A DNA stretch of 38,936 bases from JAWLFI01 sp041685645 (lineage in GTDB: Bacteria > Bacteroidota > Bacteroidia > Chitinophagales > Saprospiraceae): the NCBI GenBank assembly GCA_041685645.1, contig JAWLFI010000003.1, positions 1-38,936 on the forward strand, written 5' to 3'. Both the position numbers and the translations under genes were made by a program. The notes under the pieces were generated by a model. The model saw only the letters and a program-made list of their open reading frames with translations. It made no database searches and was not told the origin of the DNA. This document shows positions 13,085 to 22,867 of the stretch, one piece after another (position 1 is the stretch's first letter; every line of letters begins with the position of its first letter).

Positions 13085-15889
13085 ATACAAGGATCGGTTT
13101 CTAAACAACTCTCTAAAGTAGGGGTCGGTTTGATCCTTCACAAAGTGAATCGCTTCTCCCGTTGATTTCATTTCCGGGCCTAATGCTTTATCTACATTAG
13201 GGAACTTATCAAAGGAAAATACCGGAACCTTGATGGCGAAGCCCTCGAGCTTCTTCTGGATATCGAAATCCTTGATCTTTTTATTGCTGATCATAACATG
13301 AGTGGCTACATTCAGATAAGGAACACCGTAGGCTTTTGCGATAAAGGGGGTCGTTCTGGATGCTCTGGGGTTAGCCTCAATAACATACACATCATCGTCT
13401 TTAATGGCGAATTGGATGTTGATGAGCCCTTTTACATTTAATGCTTTAGCTATTTTTTCAGTGTAGGACTTCATGAGAGCCAGACTCTTTTCGGGAATGC
13501 TATAAGTAGGCAATACGGCTGAACTATCACCGGAATGAATGCCCGCGGGTTCAATGTGTTCCATAATACCCATAATGTGGACTTCATCTCCATCACAAAT
13601 GGCGTCAATCTCAGCTTCTTTGGCCCGGTCTAAAAACTGATCGACCAGGACTCTGTTGTCCGGCATGTGTTTGAAAATGCTCAATACCTGCCGCTCCAAC
13701 TCATCGTCATTGATCACGATGCGCATGCGCTGTCCACCCAATACATAAGACGGCCGCACGAGTACCGGATAAGTGACTTTATTAGCAATTTTGAGCGCTT
13801 CAGCTGCATCTGCAGCTACGCCGTATTTCGGATAGGGGATTTCTAATTCTTTGAGCAAGTCTGAGAATCGACCGCGATCTTCCGCTAAGTCCATAGAGTC
13901 AAAAGAAGTGCCTAGAATAGGCACATTGTGCTCTTTAAATTTCTCAGCTAGTTTCAGGGCGGTTTGTCCACCGAGTTGGACGATGACTCCAACGGGTTGC
14001 TCCAGGTGAATGATTTCCTCGATGTGCTCCCAGAATACCGGCTCGAAGTAGAGTTTATCCGCCACGTCAAAATCTGTAGATACAGTTTCCGGATTGCAGT
14101 TTATCATGATAGACTCATAGCCGGCTTCTTTGATCGCGATCAAACCATGCACACAACAATAATCAAATTCAATACCCTGTCCGATTCTGTTGGGTCCTGA
14201 GCCCAAAACGATAATTTTTTTCTTGTCGCTGGCTATACTTTCGTTCTCCTGTTCAAACGTAGAATAGAAGTAGGGGGTATGAGCTTCAAACTCAGCTGCA
14301 CAGGTGTCCACCATTTTATAGGTTCTCCTCATGTTGAGGTTCATGCGTCGCTTGAAAACATCAGATTCCCGCACCCGCATCAACCAGGCGATTTGGGCAT
14401 CGGAATAGCCGGCTTGTTTGAATCTAAGGAAAAAGTGAGCGGGAATATCCTCCGGCAGATTATATCGCATCAGTTCTTTTTCCATATCTACCAGCTCCTT
14501 GATTTGCTCTATAAACCAGGGGTCGATTCCCGTGAGTTTACAGACGCTTTTCACGGGTACACCCAGTCGCAAAGCATCTTTGATGCGATAGACTCTATCG
14601 TCACTTGGCGTTTTGAGTCGATCTAAAATATCAGCTGTCCTTAACCACTCTTTTTTATCAGCACCTAGCCCCATGCGGTTGTTTTCTTGAGATTGAGCCG
14701 CTTTCTGTAGTGCTTCGTTGAAGGATCTGCCAATAGCCATCACTTCACCTACGGATTTCATTTGTAATCCGAGAGTGTGATCAGCGCCGTGGAATTTGGA
14801 AAAATTCCATCGGGGCATTTTTACAATTACGTAATCCAGCGTGGGTTCGAATAGAGCAGAAGTGGTCTGTGTGATTTGATTGTTCAGCTCATCCAGTGAG
14901 TATCCGACCGCTAATTTAGCGGCAATTTTGGCGATGGGGTATCCCGTAGCTTTGCTAGCCAGGGCAGAAGAGCGAGATACGCGTGGATTGATTTCAACTG
15001 CGATGAGTTTTTCGTCTTCGGCATTGAGAGCGAATTGTACATTACATCCTCCACTAAAATTACCCATAGATCGCATCATGAGTATGGCTGAATTTCTCAT
15101 GTGCTGATATGCAGTATCCGAAAGTGTCATAGCAGGCGCTACCGTAATACTATCTCCGGTATGGACACCCATGGGATCCATATTTTCAACGGTACAAATA
15201 ATGACAACATTATCGTTGCAATCTCTCAACAATTCCAACTCAAACTCTTTCCATCCCAACAGGGCTTTTTCTACGAGTACTTCATGCACCGGGGAGCGAT
15301 CGAGGCCGCGACGCAGGGATTCATCGAACTGATCTTCAGAAAACACGAAACTACCGCCACTTCCGCCCAGGGTGTAGGAAGGGCGGATAACTAAGGGGAA
15401 TCCCAGTTTTTGAGCCGCTTCCTTTCCTTCTAAAAAAGAATTGGCAATGTAGGAAGGAGCGACGATTTGACCGATGTCAATCATATGTTTTCGGAAAGCT
15501 TCGCGGTTTTCCGCGAGCTCTATGGCCTCGATGTCAACGCCAATCATGCGCACATTATACTTGTCCCAGAGGCCGATTTTATCGGCATCTATCGCAAGAT
15601 TGAGTGCAGTTTGCCCACCCATGGTGGGTAAAACGGCATCTATCTTTCTCTCTTTAAGAATTTGCTCGAGGCTATCGGTAGTCAGCGGAAGCAGATAAAT
15701 ATGGTCTGCTGTGACCTCATCAGTCATGATGGTCGCCGGATTGGAATTGATTAAAGAAACCTCAATGCCCTCTTCTCGCAAGGAGCGGGATGCTTGAGAT
15801 CCTGAATAGTCGAATTCGCAGGCCTGACCAATGACAATGGGGCCACTACCAATAATTAACACGGAACGGATGGAAGAATCTAACGGCAT
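13073..15889 (-). CDS. carB: Carbamoyl-phosphate synthase large subunit
   Basis: CarB makes carbamoyl phosphate from ATP, bicarbonate and ammonia delivered by the CarA glutaminase, feeding arginine and pyrimidine synthesis. It has two homologous synthetase halves: the first from residue 1 (LIIGSGPIVIGQACEFDYSG; ATP-grasp with PSYTLGGSGG) and the second from about residue 555 (LGSGPNRIGQGIEFDYCC; PSYVLGGQRMRI). At 938 residues it is about 135 shorter than E. coli CarB (1073). It stops at SLYLSR just after the second synthetase half, so the C-terminal MGS-type allosteric domain is absent. Loss of that domain implies no UMP/ornithine control. carA is not in the window. The stop overlaps the convergent MtfA-like gene by 12 nt. 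Confidence 0.96.
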   Translation of the reverse strand: MPLDSSIRSVLIIGSGPIVIGQACEFDYSGSQASRSLREEGIEVSLINSNPATIMTDEVTADHIYLLPLTTDSLEQILKERKIDAVLPTMGGQTALNLAIDADKIGLWDKYNVRMIGVDIEAIELAENREAFRKHMIDIGQIVAPSYIANSFLEGKEAAQKLGFPLVIRPSYTLGGSGGSFVFSEDQFDESLRRGLDRSPVHEVLVEKALLGWKEFELELLRDCNDNVVIICTVENMDPMGVHTGDSITVAPAMTLSDTAYQHMRNSAILMMRSMGNFSGGCNVQFALNAEDEKLIAVEINPRVSRSSALASKATGYPIAKIAAKLAVGYSLDELNNQITQTTSALFEPTLDYVIVKMPRWNFSKFHGADHTLGLQMKSVGEVMAIGRSFNEALQKAAQSQENNRMGLGADKKEWLRTADILDRLKTPSDDRVYRIKDALRLGVPVKSVCKLTGIDPWFIEQIKELVDMEKELMRYNLPEDIPAHFFLRFKQAGYSDAQIAWLMRVRESDVFKRRMNLNMRRTYKMVDTCAAEFEAHTPYFYSTFEQENESIASDKKKIIVLGSGPNRIGQGIEFDYCCVHGLIAIKEAGYESIMINCNPETVSTDFDVADKLYFEPVFWEHIEEIIHLEQPVGVIVQLGGQTALKLAEKFKEHNVPILGTSFDSMDLAEDRGRFSDLLKELEIPYPKYGVAADAAEALKIANKVTYPVLVRPSYVLGGQRMRIVINDDELERQVLSIFKHMPDNRVLVDQFLDRAKEAEIDAICDGDEVHIMGIMEHIEPAGIHSGDSSAVLPTYSIPEKSLALMKSYTEKIAKALNVKGLINIQFAIKDDDVYVIEANPRASRTTPFIAKAYGVPYLNVATHVMISNKKIKDFDIQKKLEGFAIKVPVFSFDKFPNVDKALGPEMKSTGEAIHFVKDQTDPYFRELFRNRSLYLSR

Positions 15890-15912
15890 AGGATTGAGTT
15901 TTTAGCCGCGAT

Positions 15913-15920
15913 CAAAGGTA
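15913..15920 (-). promoter_or_regulatory. -7 promoter box of carB
   Basis: On the minus strand this reads TACCTTTG (exact TAnnTTTG), 23 nt before the carB ATG. Confidence 0.55.
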
Positions 15921-16022
15921 TTAAAAATTGTGTAATTTCTAGTGTTTCAGGGAAGAAAGTAAAACTTAAAAGGAGGCAATAGTTATCTGTGGACTGAAAT
16001 GGGGACTCTTAACCCATTCTCA

Positions 16023-19000
16023 TTATTTCACAATGCTGATATCTCCATTCTCTTTTATTTTTTGAGGGGTTTCGCAAAGGAAGTATTCCATTCGAATGAC
16101 GTAAGCAAATACGGCTGGATTCATGGGTGGGGATTTGAATCGGCCATCCCAGCCAAATTCGTGATCGCGAGACTCGAAAACCATATTTCCCCAGCGATCA
16201 AAAACTTTCATATCGAAATCCCGAATTTCCATTTCACGTGCTTTTTCAACTTTAAAGATATCGTTGATCCCATCACCATTCGGGCTGAAGACATTGGGTA
16301 TGTGAAAAGGTCTGTCGTCGGCATTAAAAGCCGAAAACTCTAAGGTAAAGGATTCATCAATTAAGTCACATTGGTTTGATATTTGAACACTATAGGTGCC
16401 GCTTTCCGTAAAGTTTCGCTGAGGATCCATCGCGCCATCATTCCAAATGATTTGCGCGTCATCCTCATAACTACTTAAATCCACCGCATATTCACTGTCT
16501 TTGCATAATAGAGTGTCAGGAAGAGATAAGTCGGGTATGCTTGGAATAATATAAACGAACTTTTCATCTTCGGCGACACAACTACTATCCGAAACCACTT
16601 CGACGGCATAAGTGCCCGTTTCAGAAACCCCGATAGACTGGGAGGTGGCTCCTGTTGACCAATTTGTCGTTTCAATAGTAGCGCCGCTATTATTTTGAAC
16701 GTCCAGCACAACCGTCTCCCCCTCACAGGCAGTATCTAATCCGATAATTTCTATTTCTGGAATAGTAGCAAAACCTATGCCAGCGGAGTCGATGAAATCA
16801 CATTCATCAATGGAATATTCTGCGATGTAAAGATCATTTTCAGTGACTGTGATTTGTGTTGAGGTCTCATTTGTGGGACGCCATTGAATATTTTCAGCTC
16901 GATCATCTAACCGGAGAACGTACTCGTCTTCTCCACACAGAATTCGATCTTCGAGACGAACGCTGGGATTTATGAGGGTGAGATCGAAGGAATCAATAAA
17001 TACGCAATTACTTTCCGTGGCCGTCACGCTGTAGACGCCGCTGGAAAATGCACGAAGAGTCTGTGACTGCGAGCCCGTATTCCATCTATACACGGGGTTT
17101 TTCCCGTCTCGTGATGAAGATAAGTCGATAAAAGGTTCTCCACATACCAATAGAGTGTCCTTTTTCGGAGCTTCTGCCAAAATAGTTTCAATGGTAATCT
17201 CTAAGGTGTCGGGATCTAAACAACTACTGTTGGACCTGGCAATAAAAGTTACGTCATAGGTTCCAATGGAGTCATAGGTGTTGGTAGGAGCAAATGCTGT
17301 TGAAGTATCTCCATCTCCAAAGTCCCAGAAGTATTCATCGGCGCCAATACTGTTATTGATAAACTGAGCTTCGTAGGGGGCACAACCAAAAGTGTCAAGT
17401 TCAAGATCGACGATAGCTTCTAATCTCGATAATTGAAAGTCAAATTTAATGGCAGCTAAATTACAACGCGAAGACGTGCCATTTCTCCTGGACCAGGCGC
17501 GAGGTGTAGTGGGAAAGTCATCAAACCCTCCACAGCCGGCGCAAACGGCTTGATAAATAATCCCCTTATCATCAAAGCGGCTCGTTCCCCCATCCACGTG
17601 ATCATTTGTTTGTGATACATTATCAATTCTACCAAAAAAACTACCGTAGATCAATTCTTCGAAGTCTCTTTCCAACACCATAAAGTAAAAGTCACTTCCG
17701 TCGGTGTTGCTCTGAAAGGCATCTGATGTGACATCTAAGCCATCAGTCGTCGAGTTTGAGAGCTGACCTCCTAAATTATTCGTCACTCCACCCCATCCAG
17801 AATAGAATATGCGCTTACATGTATCGATCATAAAAGCAGTTGGGGAAAGGTCGACTTCGCCACTGCCCGTGCCAAATTCAGTAGAAAGCTCTACTGAAGA
17901 TAAATCGGGACTCATCCTTTGAATAAATTGTCCGCTGTTGGGCGTGCCATACACGCCCGAAGAGATGGGAAATCCTTGATCACTTTGCCCGGTAATGTAC
18001 AATTCATCATCGAAACTTAGGGCACAGAGATATACCTGGTCATATCCCGGTGTTCCAATATAAGTGGAATTGAGTATTGCGCTGGCGTTGTTGTTGAAGT
18101 GGGTGACAAATCCATCGGCTGCTCCACCTTGAAATGTACCTGTAACTGCGTTATTTGTGGTAGGGTAATTAGAACTTGTGGTGCCACCCACGACATAAAT
18201 ACTTCCGTCACTTCTCCGTTTCAGTGCATACCCCGCTTCTGAACGTCCTCCTCCAAAATAAGTGCTAAATCTCAAATCACTGCAGTCATCATTAAAAGAA
18301 AAGAGCACGCCATCCTGGCCACCATTGTTATTTCTTTGATAGGCATTACTAGTGGTAGGGAAATCATCGGATAAAGTCATGGAGGCTACATAAATATTGT
18401 TAGCATTATCTAAGATGACTTCACCTCTGAGCTGGTCGCCATAATTAACGGCTAATTCCTGTGCCGTTCCAATGTTTAATCCATCGTTTCCAGTCCCGCC
18501 CAGAAGACTAGAACCGACAAGAGAACTGCCATTGGAAGACAACACTGTAACATAAATATCTGACCCACTCGCATAGGGAATGCCATTGACGGGATTATTC
18601 CCTAGCAAAGGGGCGCCTCCCTCATGTCTTCTTTGAAAACCATTTGTTGATACTGGAAAGTCAAGCGAAGATGTGGTCCCGAAAACCACTAACTCCCCGG
18701 CCTTGTTTTCGATAATACTGTGGGGTACTTCGGATGCTCTGCCTCCCAAATATGTAGAATAGATGAGTTGAGTACCATCAGCAGAAAACTTTGTGATTGC
18801 TACATCAGTTTCCATTTCTTCGTTACCTACAGCATAAAAAGTTTGATACGCTCCTGAAGTCGTGGGGTAACCTTCGTCAAAAACCACACCAGCTGCATAC
18901 ATTTCTTCATTTGCGCCCGGAGTAGCCGTCATCCCCCAATTGTCAGAAGTAGATCCGGTATAGGTAGAAAAAACAATTTCCGGATCAATGGTAATAGGAA

Positions 19001-19760
19001 AGTTTTTATTGTAGTCCTTCAGTGAAAAAGTTACTGTATTACCCGTTACTTTAAAGTCGCATTCCAAATAGGTTTTGTGTCCTCTAATTCTTTGGAAGGC
19101 TACCGGGCGCTCCTCCACCAGGGTATCTACAGAGGTGCAAATATATAATCGTCCTTCTTTTGTGAAGAGGGTGTCCACATCTGTATAGCTCATCTGAATG
19201 GACTCTGGGGACTTCCCGGCTTCTAAAAGAAAATCATATTTGAGATTTTCATTGTTTGAGTAAATTTGATAGTGTATCCCCGGGTACACATTCTCTAATT
19301 TAACCCTTTTGAAATTCCTCACATCTGAAGCCCAGGCTGCGGAATCGTTTCCTAGCAGATAGTTTTTATAATAGCTGCTCGTATCTGTGCTAGTGACCTT
19401 TGAGGGAGCTTGCCCACCCAGAAACCGAACATGAAAGGCGTGTTGCCGCAGTGAATGACTTTCTGCTTCTTCCTGATTACAGCTTCCATGTGGCTTGCAC
19501 TTGTGATAATTCTTTAAATCTTCTTCGTGTTTGAGGTTCCATGTAAGCCCTTGTTTTTCTAAAAATAAAGTCTTGGATCCCATTTGAGCTCTGTGCAGTA
19601 TAAAGTCTTCCCATTGACCTTTATTTTCCTCAAAAATAAAGTTGGTTGGGGGGTGGTCCGGTCCGCCGTGTCCCCAAAGTGAAAGAGGAGCAATAGCAAA
19701 GCACAGAATCAGGATCGGAAGGGCGAGTAAATTATATAAGTTTGAATGATATATGTTCAT
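16023..19760 (-). CDS. Large T9SS-secreted surface protein (DUF7948, SBBP propeller, PKD, type B sorting domain)
   Basis: A 1245-residue exported protein. Residues 1-30 are a signal peptide. About 38-260 match the DUF7948 opening (FIFEENKGQWEDFILHRAQM). About 265-740 contain SBBP-type beta-propeller repeats (STYLGG, STYFGGG, STYIGTPG-like strands, each with GxxYVxG). About 780-860 form a PKD domain (GCAPYEAQFINNS, then YFWDFGDGDTS), followed by immunoglobulin-like Cys-containing segments. The last about 85 residues are the gliding-motility-associated/CHU_C type B sorting domain (IPNVFSPNGDGINDIFKVE, then FDRWGNMVFES and WDGRF). Type IX secretion exports it to the cell surface. Such proteins are thought to be adhesins; the ligand is unknown. 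It is monocistronic. Confidence 0.9.
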   Translation of the reverse strand: MNIYHSNLYNLLALPILILCFAIAPLSLWGHGGPDHPPTNFIFEENKGQWEDFILHRAQMGSKTLFLEKQGLTWNLKHEEDLKNYHKCKPHGSCNQEEAESHSLRQHAFHVRFLGGQAPSKVTSTDTSSYYKNYLLGNDSAAWASDVRNFKRVKLENVYPGIHYQIYSNNENLKYDFLLEAGKSPESIQMSYTDVDTLFTKEGRLYICTSVDTLVEERPVAFQRIRGHKTYLECDFKVTGNTVTFSLKDYNKNFPITIDPEIVFSTYTGSTSDNWGMTATPGANEEMYAAGVVFDEGYPTTSGAYQTFYAVGNEEMETDVAITKFSADGTQLIYSTYLGGRASEVPHSIIENKAGELVVFGTTSSLDFPVSTNGFQRRHEGGAPLLGNNPVNGIPYASGSDIYVTVLSSNGSSLVGSSLLGGTGNDGLNIGTAQELAVNYGDQLRGEVILDNANNIYVASMTLSDDFPTTSNAYQRNNNGGQDGVLFSFNDDCSDLRFSTYFGGGRSEAGYALKRRSDGSIYVVGGTTSSNYPTTNNAVTGTFQGGAADGFVTHFNNNASAILNSTYIGTPGYDQVYLCALSFDDELYITGQSDQGFPISSGVYGTPNSGQFIQRMSPDLSSVELSTEFGTGSGEVDLSPTAFMIDTCKRIFYSGWGGVTNNLGGQLSNSTTDGLDVTSDAFQSNTDGSDFYFMVLERDFEELIYGSFFGRIDNVSQTNDHVDGGTSRFDDKGIIYQAVCAGCGGFDDFPTTPRAWSRRNGTSSRCNLAAIKFDFQLSRLEAIVDLELDTFGCAPYEAQFINNSIGADEYFWDFGDGDTSTAFAPTNTYDSIGTYDVTFIARSNSSCLDPDTLEITIETILAEAPKKDTLLVCGEPFIDLSSSRDGKNPVYRWNTGSQSQTLRAFSSGVYSVTATESNCVFIDSFDLTLINPSVRLEDRILCGEDEYVLRLDDRAENIQWRPTNETSTQITVTENDLYIAEYSIDECDFIDSAGIGFATIPEIEIIGLDTACEGETVVLDVQNNSGATIETTNWSTGATSQSIGVSETGTYAVEVVSDSSCVAEDEKFVYIIPSIPDLSLPDTLLCKDSEYAVDLSSYEDDAQIIWNDGAMDPQRNFTESGTYSVQISNQCDLIDESFTLEFSAFNADDRPFHIPNVFSPNGDGINDIFKVEKAREMEIRDFDMKVFDRWGNMVFESRDHEFGWDGRFKSPPMNPAVFAYVIRMEYFLCETPQKIKENGDISIVK

Positions 19761-19785
19761 TGAATATATTCGTATAGTTATATTT

Positions 19786-19793
19786 CAAAGATA
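19786..19793 (-). promoter_or_regulatory. -7 promoter box of the T9SS type B protein gene
   Basis: On the minus strand this reads TATCTTTG (exact TAnnTTTG), 25 nt before the ATG at 19760. Confidence 0.5.
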
Positions 19794-20037
19794 CTACAAA
19801 GATCTATAGTTGTAATGCAATAAATCTTAGTTTAGTTGACAGTGTAACGGTGATTATATACTGATTGGTATTTCTATTATACAATTCTGATGATTCGGCA
19901 AAGCAAATGTTTCCGAAGTTCTTCTTTTTACATATTTCCGAGATTTAGTAGTTCAAATCCATAAATTATTGATTTTTCGGAACGCTATCGCCTCTTCCGT
20001 ACACAAAGGAGTGTATGTTTTATTTTATGATTGAATT

Positions 20038-21357
20038 ATGAAAGAGGATTTTTTACATTATTTGTGGCAAGTCGGGAAGTTTGATATTGGGAATTTAACG
20101 ACTACTTTAGGCGCTCCCATTCAAATCATTAGAAGGGGGATGCATAATCAGAATGCCGGACCGGACTTCTTAAATGCTAAAGTAAAAATCGGGCATTTGT
20201 CGTGGGAAGGACATGTAGAGATTCATTTGCAGGCCTCGGATTGGAGGGTTCACAGGCATCATGAAGACCCAGCTTACAATAACGTTATTCTGCATGTTGT
20301 ATTAGAGGAAGACGAGGAGATTGTAATGAAGAATGGACAGCCGATTCCCACTCTGGAACTGAAAGATAGAATCCCTGCCGGAATTTTGGGCCGATACAAG
20401 CAATTGGCTCATACGATTAGTGATATTCCCTGCGAACGTTTTTTACCCCAATTAGACGATTTGAGAATTTCTCAATGGCTGGAGCGGCTTTCCGTTCAGC
20501 GGCTGGAGAGGAAGTCAAAGCAAATTTTAAAGTTGTGGGACCAATTTGACCGCAATGGTGAACAAACGCTCTTTTATTTGTGGTGTAAATACATGGGCGG
20601 AAAAGTAAATGCGGAGGCATATGCTGAGTTGGCACGCCGGGTGGATGTAAAATTTTTGTGGAAGAAAAAGCCTTTTCTGCAGCAATTGGAAGCGTATTTA
20701 TTGGGCCTGTCGGGTCTATTACCCGAAAAAGCCAGGGAAGTCTACCCCTCCCTCTTGCACCGAGAGTTTCAATACTTATCTCAAGCCCACAATTTGCGAC
20801 CTATGAAGGGAGTGGAGTGGCGGTTTTTTCGCATGCGGCCTTCTAATTTCCCTACTGTGCGATTGGCTCAATTGGCGATGATTTATCACAAAATGGGTCG
20901 TTGGCTTCCCTGGTTGCAGGAAGCGTCATTTGAAGAACTCAAAGAAGCTCTATGCGTTACGCCTTCTGCATATTGGTCTTCCCATTACACTTTTGATAAA
21001 TTCAGTGAAGATGCATTGACTCGGGTGGGAGAAGCGCAGTTCAGAAAATTGCTCATTAATGTGGTCGTTCCTTTCCGTTTGGCCTGGTCCCAACTACACC
21101 CTCAAAATCATCCACAGGATGATCCTCTCGAGCTACTCTCTCAACTACCCCCTGAAAACAATAAGATTATTCGGATTTGGAAGGATAAGGGAATGAAACC
21201 GAGGAATGCCCTGGAGTCTCAGGCTTTAATTGAGCTGAAAACAGAGGGCTGCGACCGAAGGCGATGTATGTCCTGTGCCTTTGGCAACTACTTTTTAAGT
21301 CAAAAGCAACAAGCGGATATTGTGGAGGAGGCATTCGTGACTCTACAGCCGATCTAA
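20038..21357 (+). CDS. DUF2851 family protein
   Basis: A 439-residue cytoplasmic protein of the DUF2851 family, found widely in Bacteroidota; function unknown. Characteristic stretches are EDFLHYLWQ at the start, GMHNQNAGPDFLNAKVKIG, WEGHVEIHLQASDW and HVVLEEDE, which look like a PD-(D/E)XK nuclease-like beta core (inference). A long helical region follows. The C-terminus holds a cysteine cluster, CDRRRCMSC (CX4CX2C, about residue 410), which with Cys near residue 131 (DIPCERF) could bind a metal or Fe-S cluster. The gene is transcribed divergently from the T9SS protein. A weak TATGTTTT box lies 16 nt before the ATG. Confidence 0.85.
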   Translation: MKEDFLHYLWQVGKFDIGNLTTTLGAPIQIIRRGMHNQNAGPDFLNAKVKIGHLSWEGHVEIHLQASDWRVHRHHEDPAYNNVILHVVLEEDEEIVMKNGQPIPTLELKDRIPAGILGRYKQLAHTISDIPCERFLPQLDDLRISQWLERLSVQRLERKSKQILKLWDQFDRNGEQTLFYLWCKYMGGKVNAEAYAELARRVDVKFLWKKKPFLQQLEAYLLGLSGLLPEKAREVYPSLLHREFQYLSQAHNLRPMKGVEWRFFRMRPSNFPTVRLAQLAMIYHKMGRWLPWLQEASFEELKEALCVTPSAYWSSHYTFDKFSEDALTRVGEAQFRKLLINVVVPFRLAWSQLHPQNHPQDDPLELLSQLPPENNKIIRIWKDKGMKPRNALESQALIELKTEGCDRRRCMSCAFGNYFLSQKQQADIVEEAFVTLQPI

Positions 21358-21430
21358 GAGCAAAAGAGAAAATGAGGAGTAAGTGAGAGGTTTTGCAAGA
21401 AGAGTCACATAAGAATCCTTCGATTTCCAC

Positions 21431-21438
21431 TACATTTG
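21431..21438 (+). promoter_or_regulatory. -7 promoter box, 4 nt before the lpxK ATG
   Basis: TACATTTG matches TAnnTTTG and ends 4 nt before ATG 21443, the same spacing as at 3983-3995. A leaderless lpxK transcript is predicted. Confidence 0.45.
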
Positions 21439-21442
21439 GGGT

Positions 21443-22507
21443 ATGGTAAGGAATGTATTAATTCGATTTTTGTTGCTGCCCTTTTCACTTTTGTACGGAT
21501 TGGGGGTCAGTATAAATAATTTGCTGTATCGCTGGGAGGTGCTCAAGCCCTTTCGTTTTTCATTACCCATTATTTCAGTCGGAAACCTCACAGTCGGGGG
21601 CTCGGGAAAAACTCCGCATACAGAATACCTCATTCGATTATTGAGCCCCCATATTACTGTAGCGACGATGAGTCGTGGCTATGGTCGAAAAACTAAGGGA
21701 TTTTTAATAGCTCGCGAAAACCACTCAGCCTATGAGATTGGGGATGAGCCACTACAATATCTTCGTAAATTTGATAACATATTTGTATGTGTGGCTGAAA
21801 ATAGAGGTATGGGAGTCCCGAAACTAATCTCAAAACAACCGGAGATTCAGACGATTTTATTGGATGATGCTTTTCAACACCGCTCAATTGAGCCTGGTCT
21901 CAACCTGCTGTTAACCGAATATGCCCGGCCTTATTACAGGGATTTTTTAATGCCCTCAGGGCGTCTCAGAGAGTGGCCTTCCGGTGCTCAGCGAGCTGAT
22001 GCGATCATAGTTTCAAAATGTCCTGAACAAATTGATCGGGCAAGTATGGAAGACATAGAGCGGAGGTTGAAACCCCAGCCCCAGCAAGAGGTGTTTTTCT
22101 CTTATTACAAATACCTTGATCCCTACAATGCCTTTAATCCTTCTCAAAAGGTGAAGTTAGAGGATTTCGATTCAATTTTTTTGGTGTCCGCTATTGCCAA
22201 CACAGATTATTTGATCGAGTATTTGGAGCGGCAAGATTGCGAGGTATATGACTTGTCTTTTGAAGATCATCACAGTTTTACAAATTACGAAATCTCCAAC
22301 ATGGCCAAGCGGTTTTCTGAACAGCCCGGTCAAAAGAAACTCATGTTGACTACAGAAAAGGACGCGATGAGATTAGAATTACACAAGGGGTATTTCTTGG
22401 AAATGGATATTCAGGTTTTTGCGCTGCCCATCGAGGTTCAGTTCCATGATTATAAGAGCGAATTCGATGAATACGTCCAAAACTATTTACTCAACTTTAA
22501 GGTCTAG
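21443..22507 (+). CDS. lpxK: Tetraacyldisaccharide 4'-kinase
   Basis: LpxK phosphorylates the 4' position of the lipid A precursor disaccharide at the inner membrane, the sixth step of lipid A synthesis. The 354-residue protein has an N-terminal hydrophobic anchor (residues 5-28), then the P-loop in SVGNLTVGGSGKTPHTEYL (Walker A about 51-57), MSRGYGRKTKGF, and the conserved DDAFQHRSIEPGLNLLLTEY. PSGRLREWPSGAQRAD and DHHSFTNYEI follow, with TTEKDAMRL late in the chain. All are typical of the family. It confirms a Gram-negative outer membrane. It stands 85 nt after the DUF2851 gene with its own promoter box. Confidence 0.95.
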   Translation: MVRNVLIRFLLLPFSLLYGLGVSINNLLYRWEVLKPFRFSLPIISVGNLTVGGSGKTPHTEYLIRLLSPHITVATMSRGYGRKTKGFLIARENHSAYEIGDEPLQYLRKFDNIFVCVAENRGMGVPKLISKQPEIQTILLDDAFQHRSIEPGLNLLLTEYARPYYRDFLMPSGRLREWPSGAQRADAIIVSKCPEQIDRASMEDIERRLKPQPQQEVFFSYYKYLDPYNAFNPSQKVKLEDFDSIFLVSAIANTDYLIEYLERQDCEVYDLSFEDHHSFTNYEISNMAKRFSEQPGQKKLMLTTEKDAMRLELHKGYFLEMDIQVFALPIEVQFHDYKSEFDEYVQNYLLNFKV

Positions 22508-22867
22508 TGCCATTCAGTGAAATTTACCTGAAAAAACAAATCAGTCGCTGTTTGAGAGTAATCTTAGTGCCGGCTATTTGAGCAAAAGGGAAGTGGGTTT
22601 TTCGAATTTATCCTGCATCATTCATAAACTTTATGACAAAGAATGTTGATAATTAAGGTAAGATTTTGTAAACCAAATACTTAACCAAGGAATATCCCTC
22701 AGACTTGAGTTGATTTCATCAGAAAGGTCGAAAAGACTAAATTTGGTCCAGTGATCAGGAAAGTTAACGCTCGAAAGCGAAAGCTTCGGCCCGAAGGGCG
22801 AAAAATGCTTGCTTTTTTCAGGATATTGCGAAAGGGTCATTCAGGTTTGAGGAATTAACGATGAACA
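22508..22867. other. Gene-poor stretch with a relic C-terminus (22521-22649, + strand)
   Basis: No intact gene was found. On the plus strand, 22521-22649 is open without an ATG and ends LSCIIHKLYDKEC-stop. This resembles the last residues of the frameshifted small gene at 33366-33624 (LSRFIHQLYHKKC-stop), and the DNA of the two tails is also alike (28 of 35 bases from 22621 and 33595). It may be the 3' relic of a paralogue. A 69-codon minus-strand frame at 22631-22840 has no recognisable family. A short TTCGG/CCGAA hairpin lies near 22790. Nothing else is evident. Confidence 0.35.

Noticed and set aside
17800..19000. Repetitive pattern in the large T9SS gene as a CRISPR-like or tandem array
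   Set aside because: The similarity is at protein level (SBBP beta-propeller strands) with diverged DNA; there are no identical repeats with unique spacers.
22631..22840. 69-codon minus-strand frame between lpxK and the hemolysin III gene
   Set aside because: No recognisable family, no promoter box or coding signature, and it overlaps the relic tail on the other strand. It cannot be supported as a gene.
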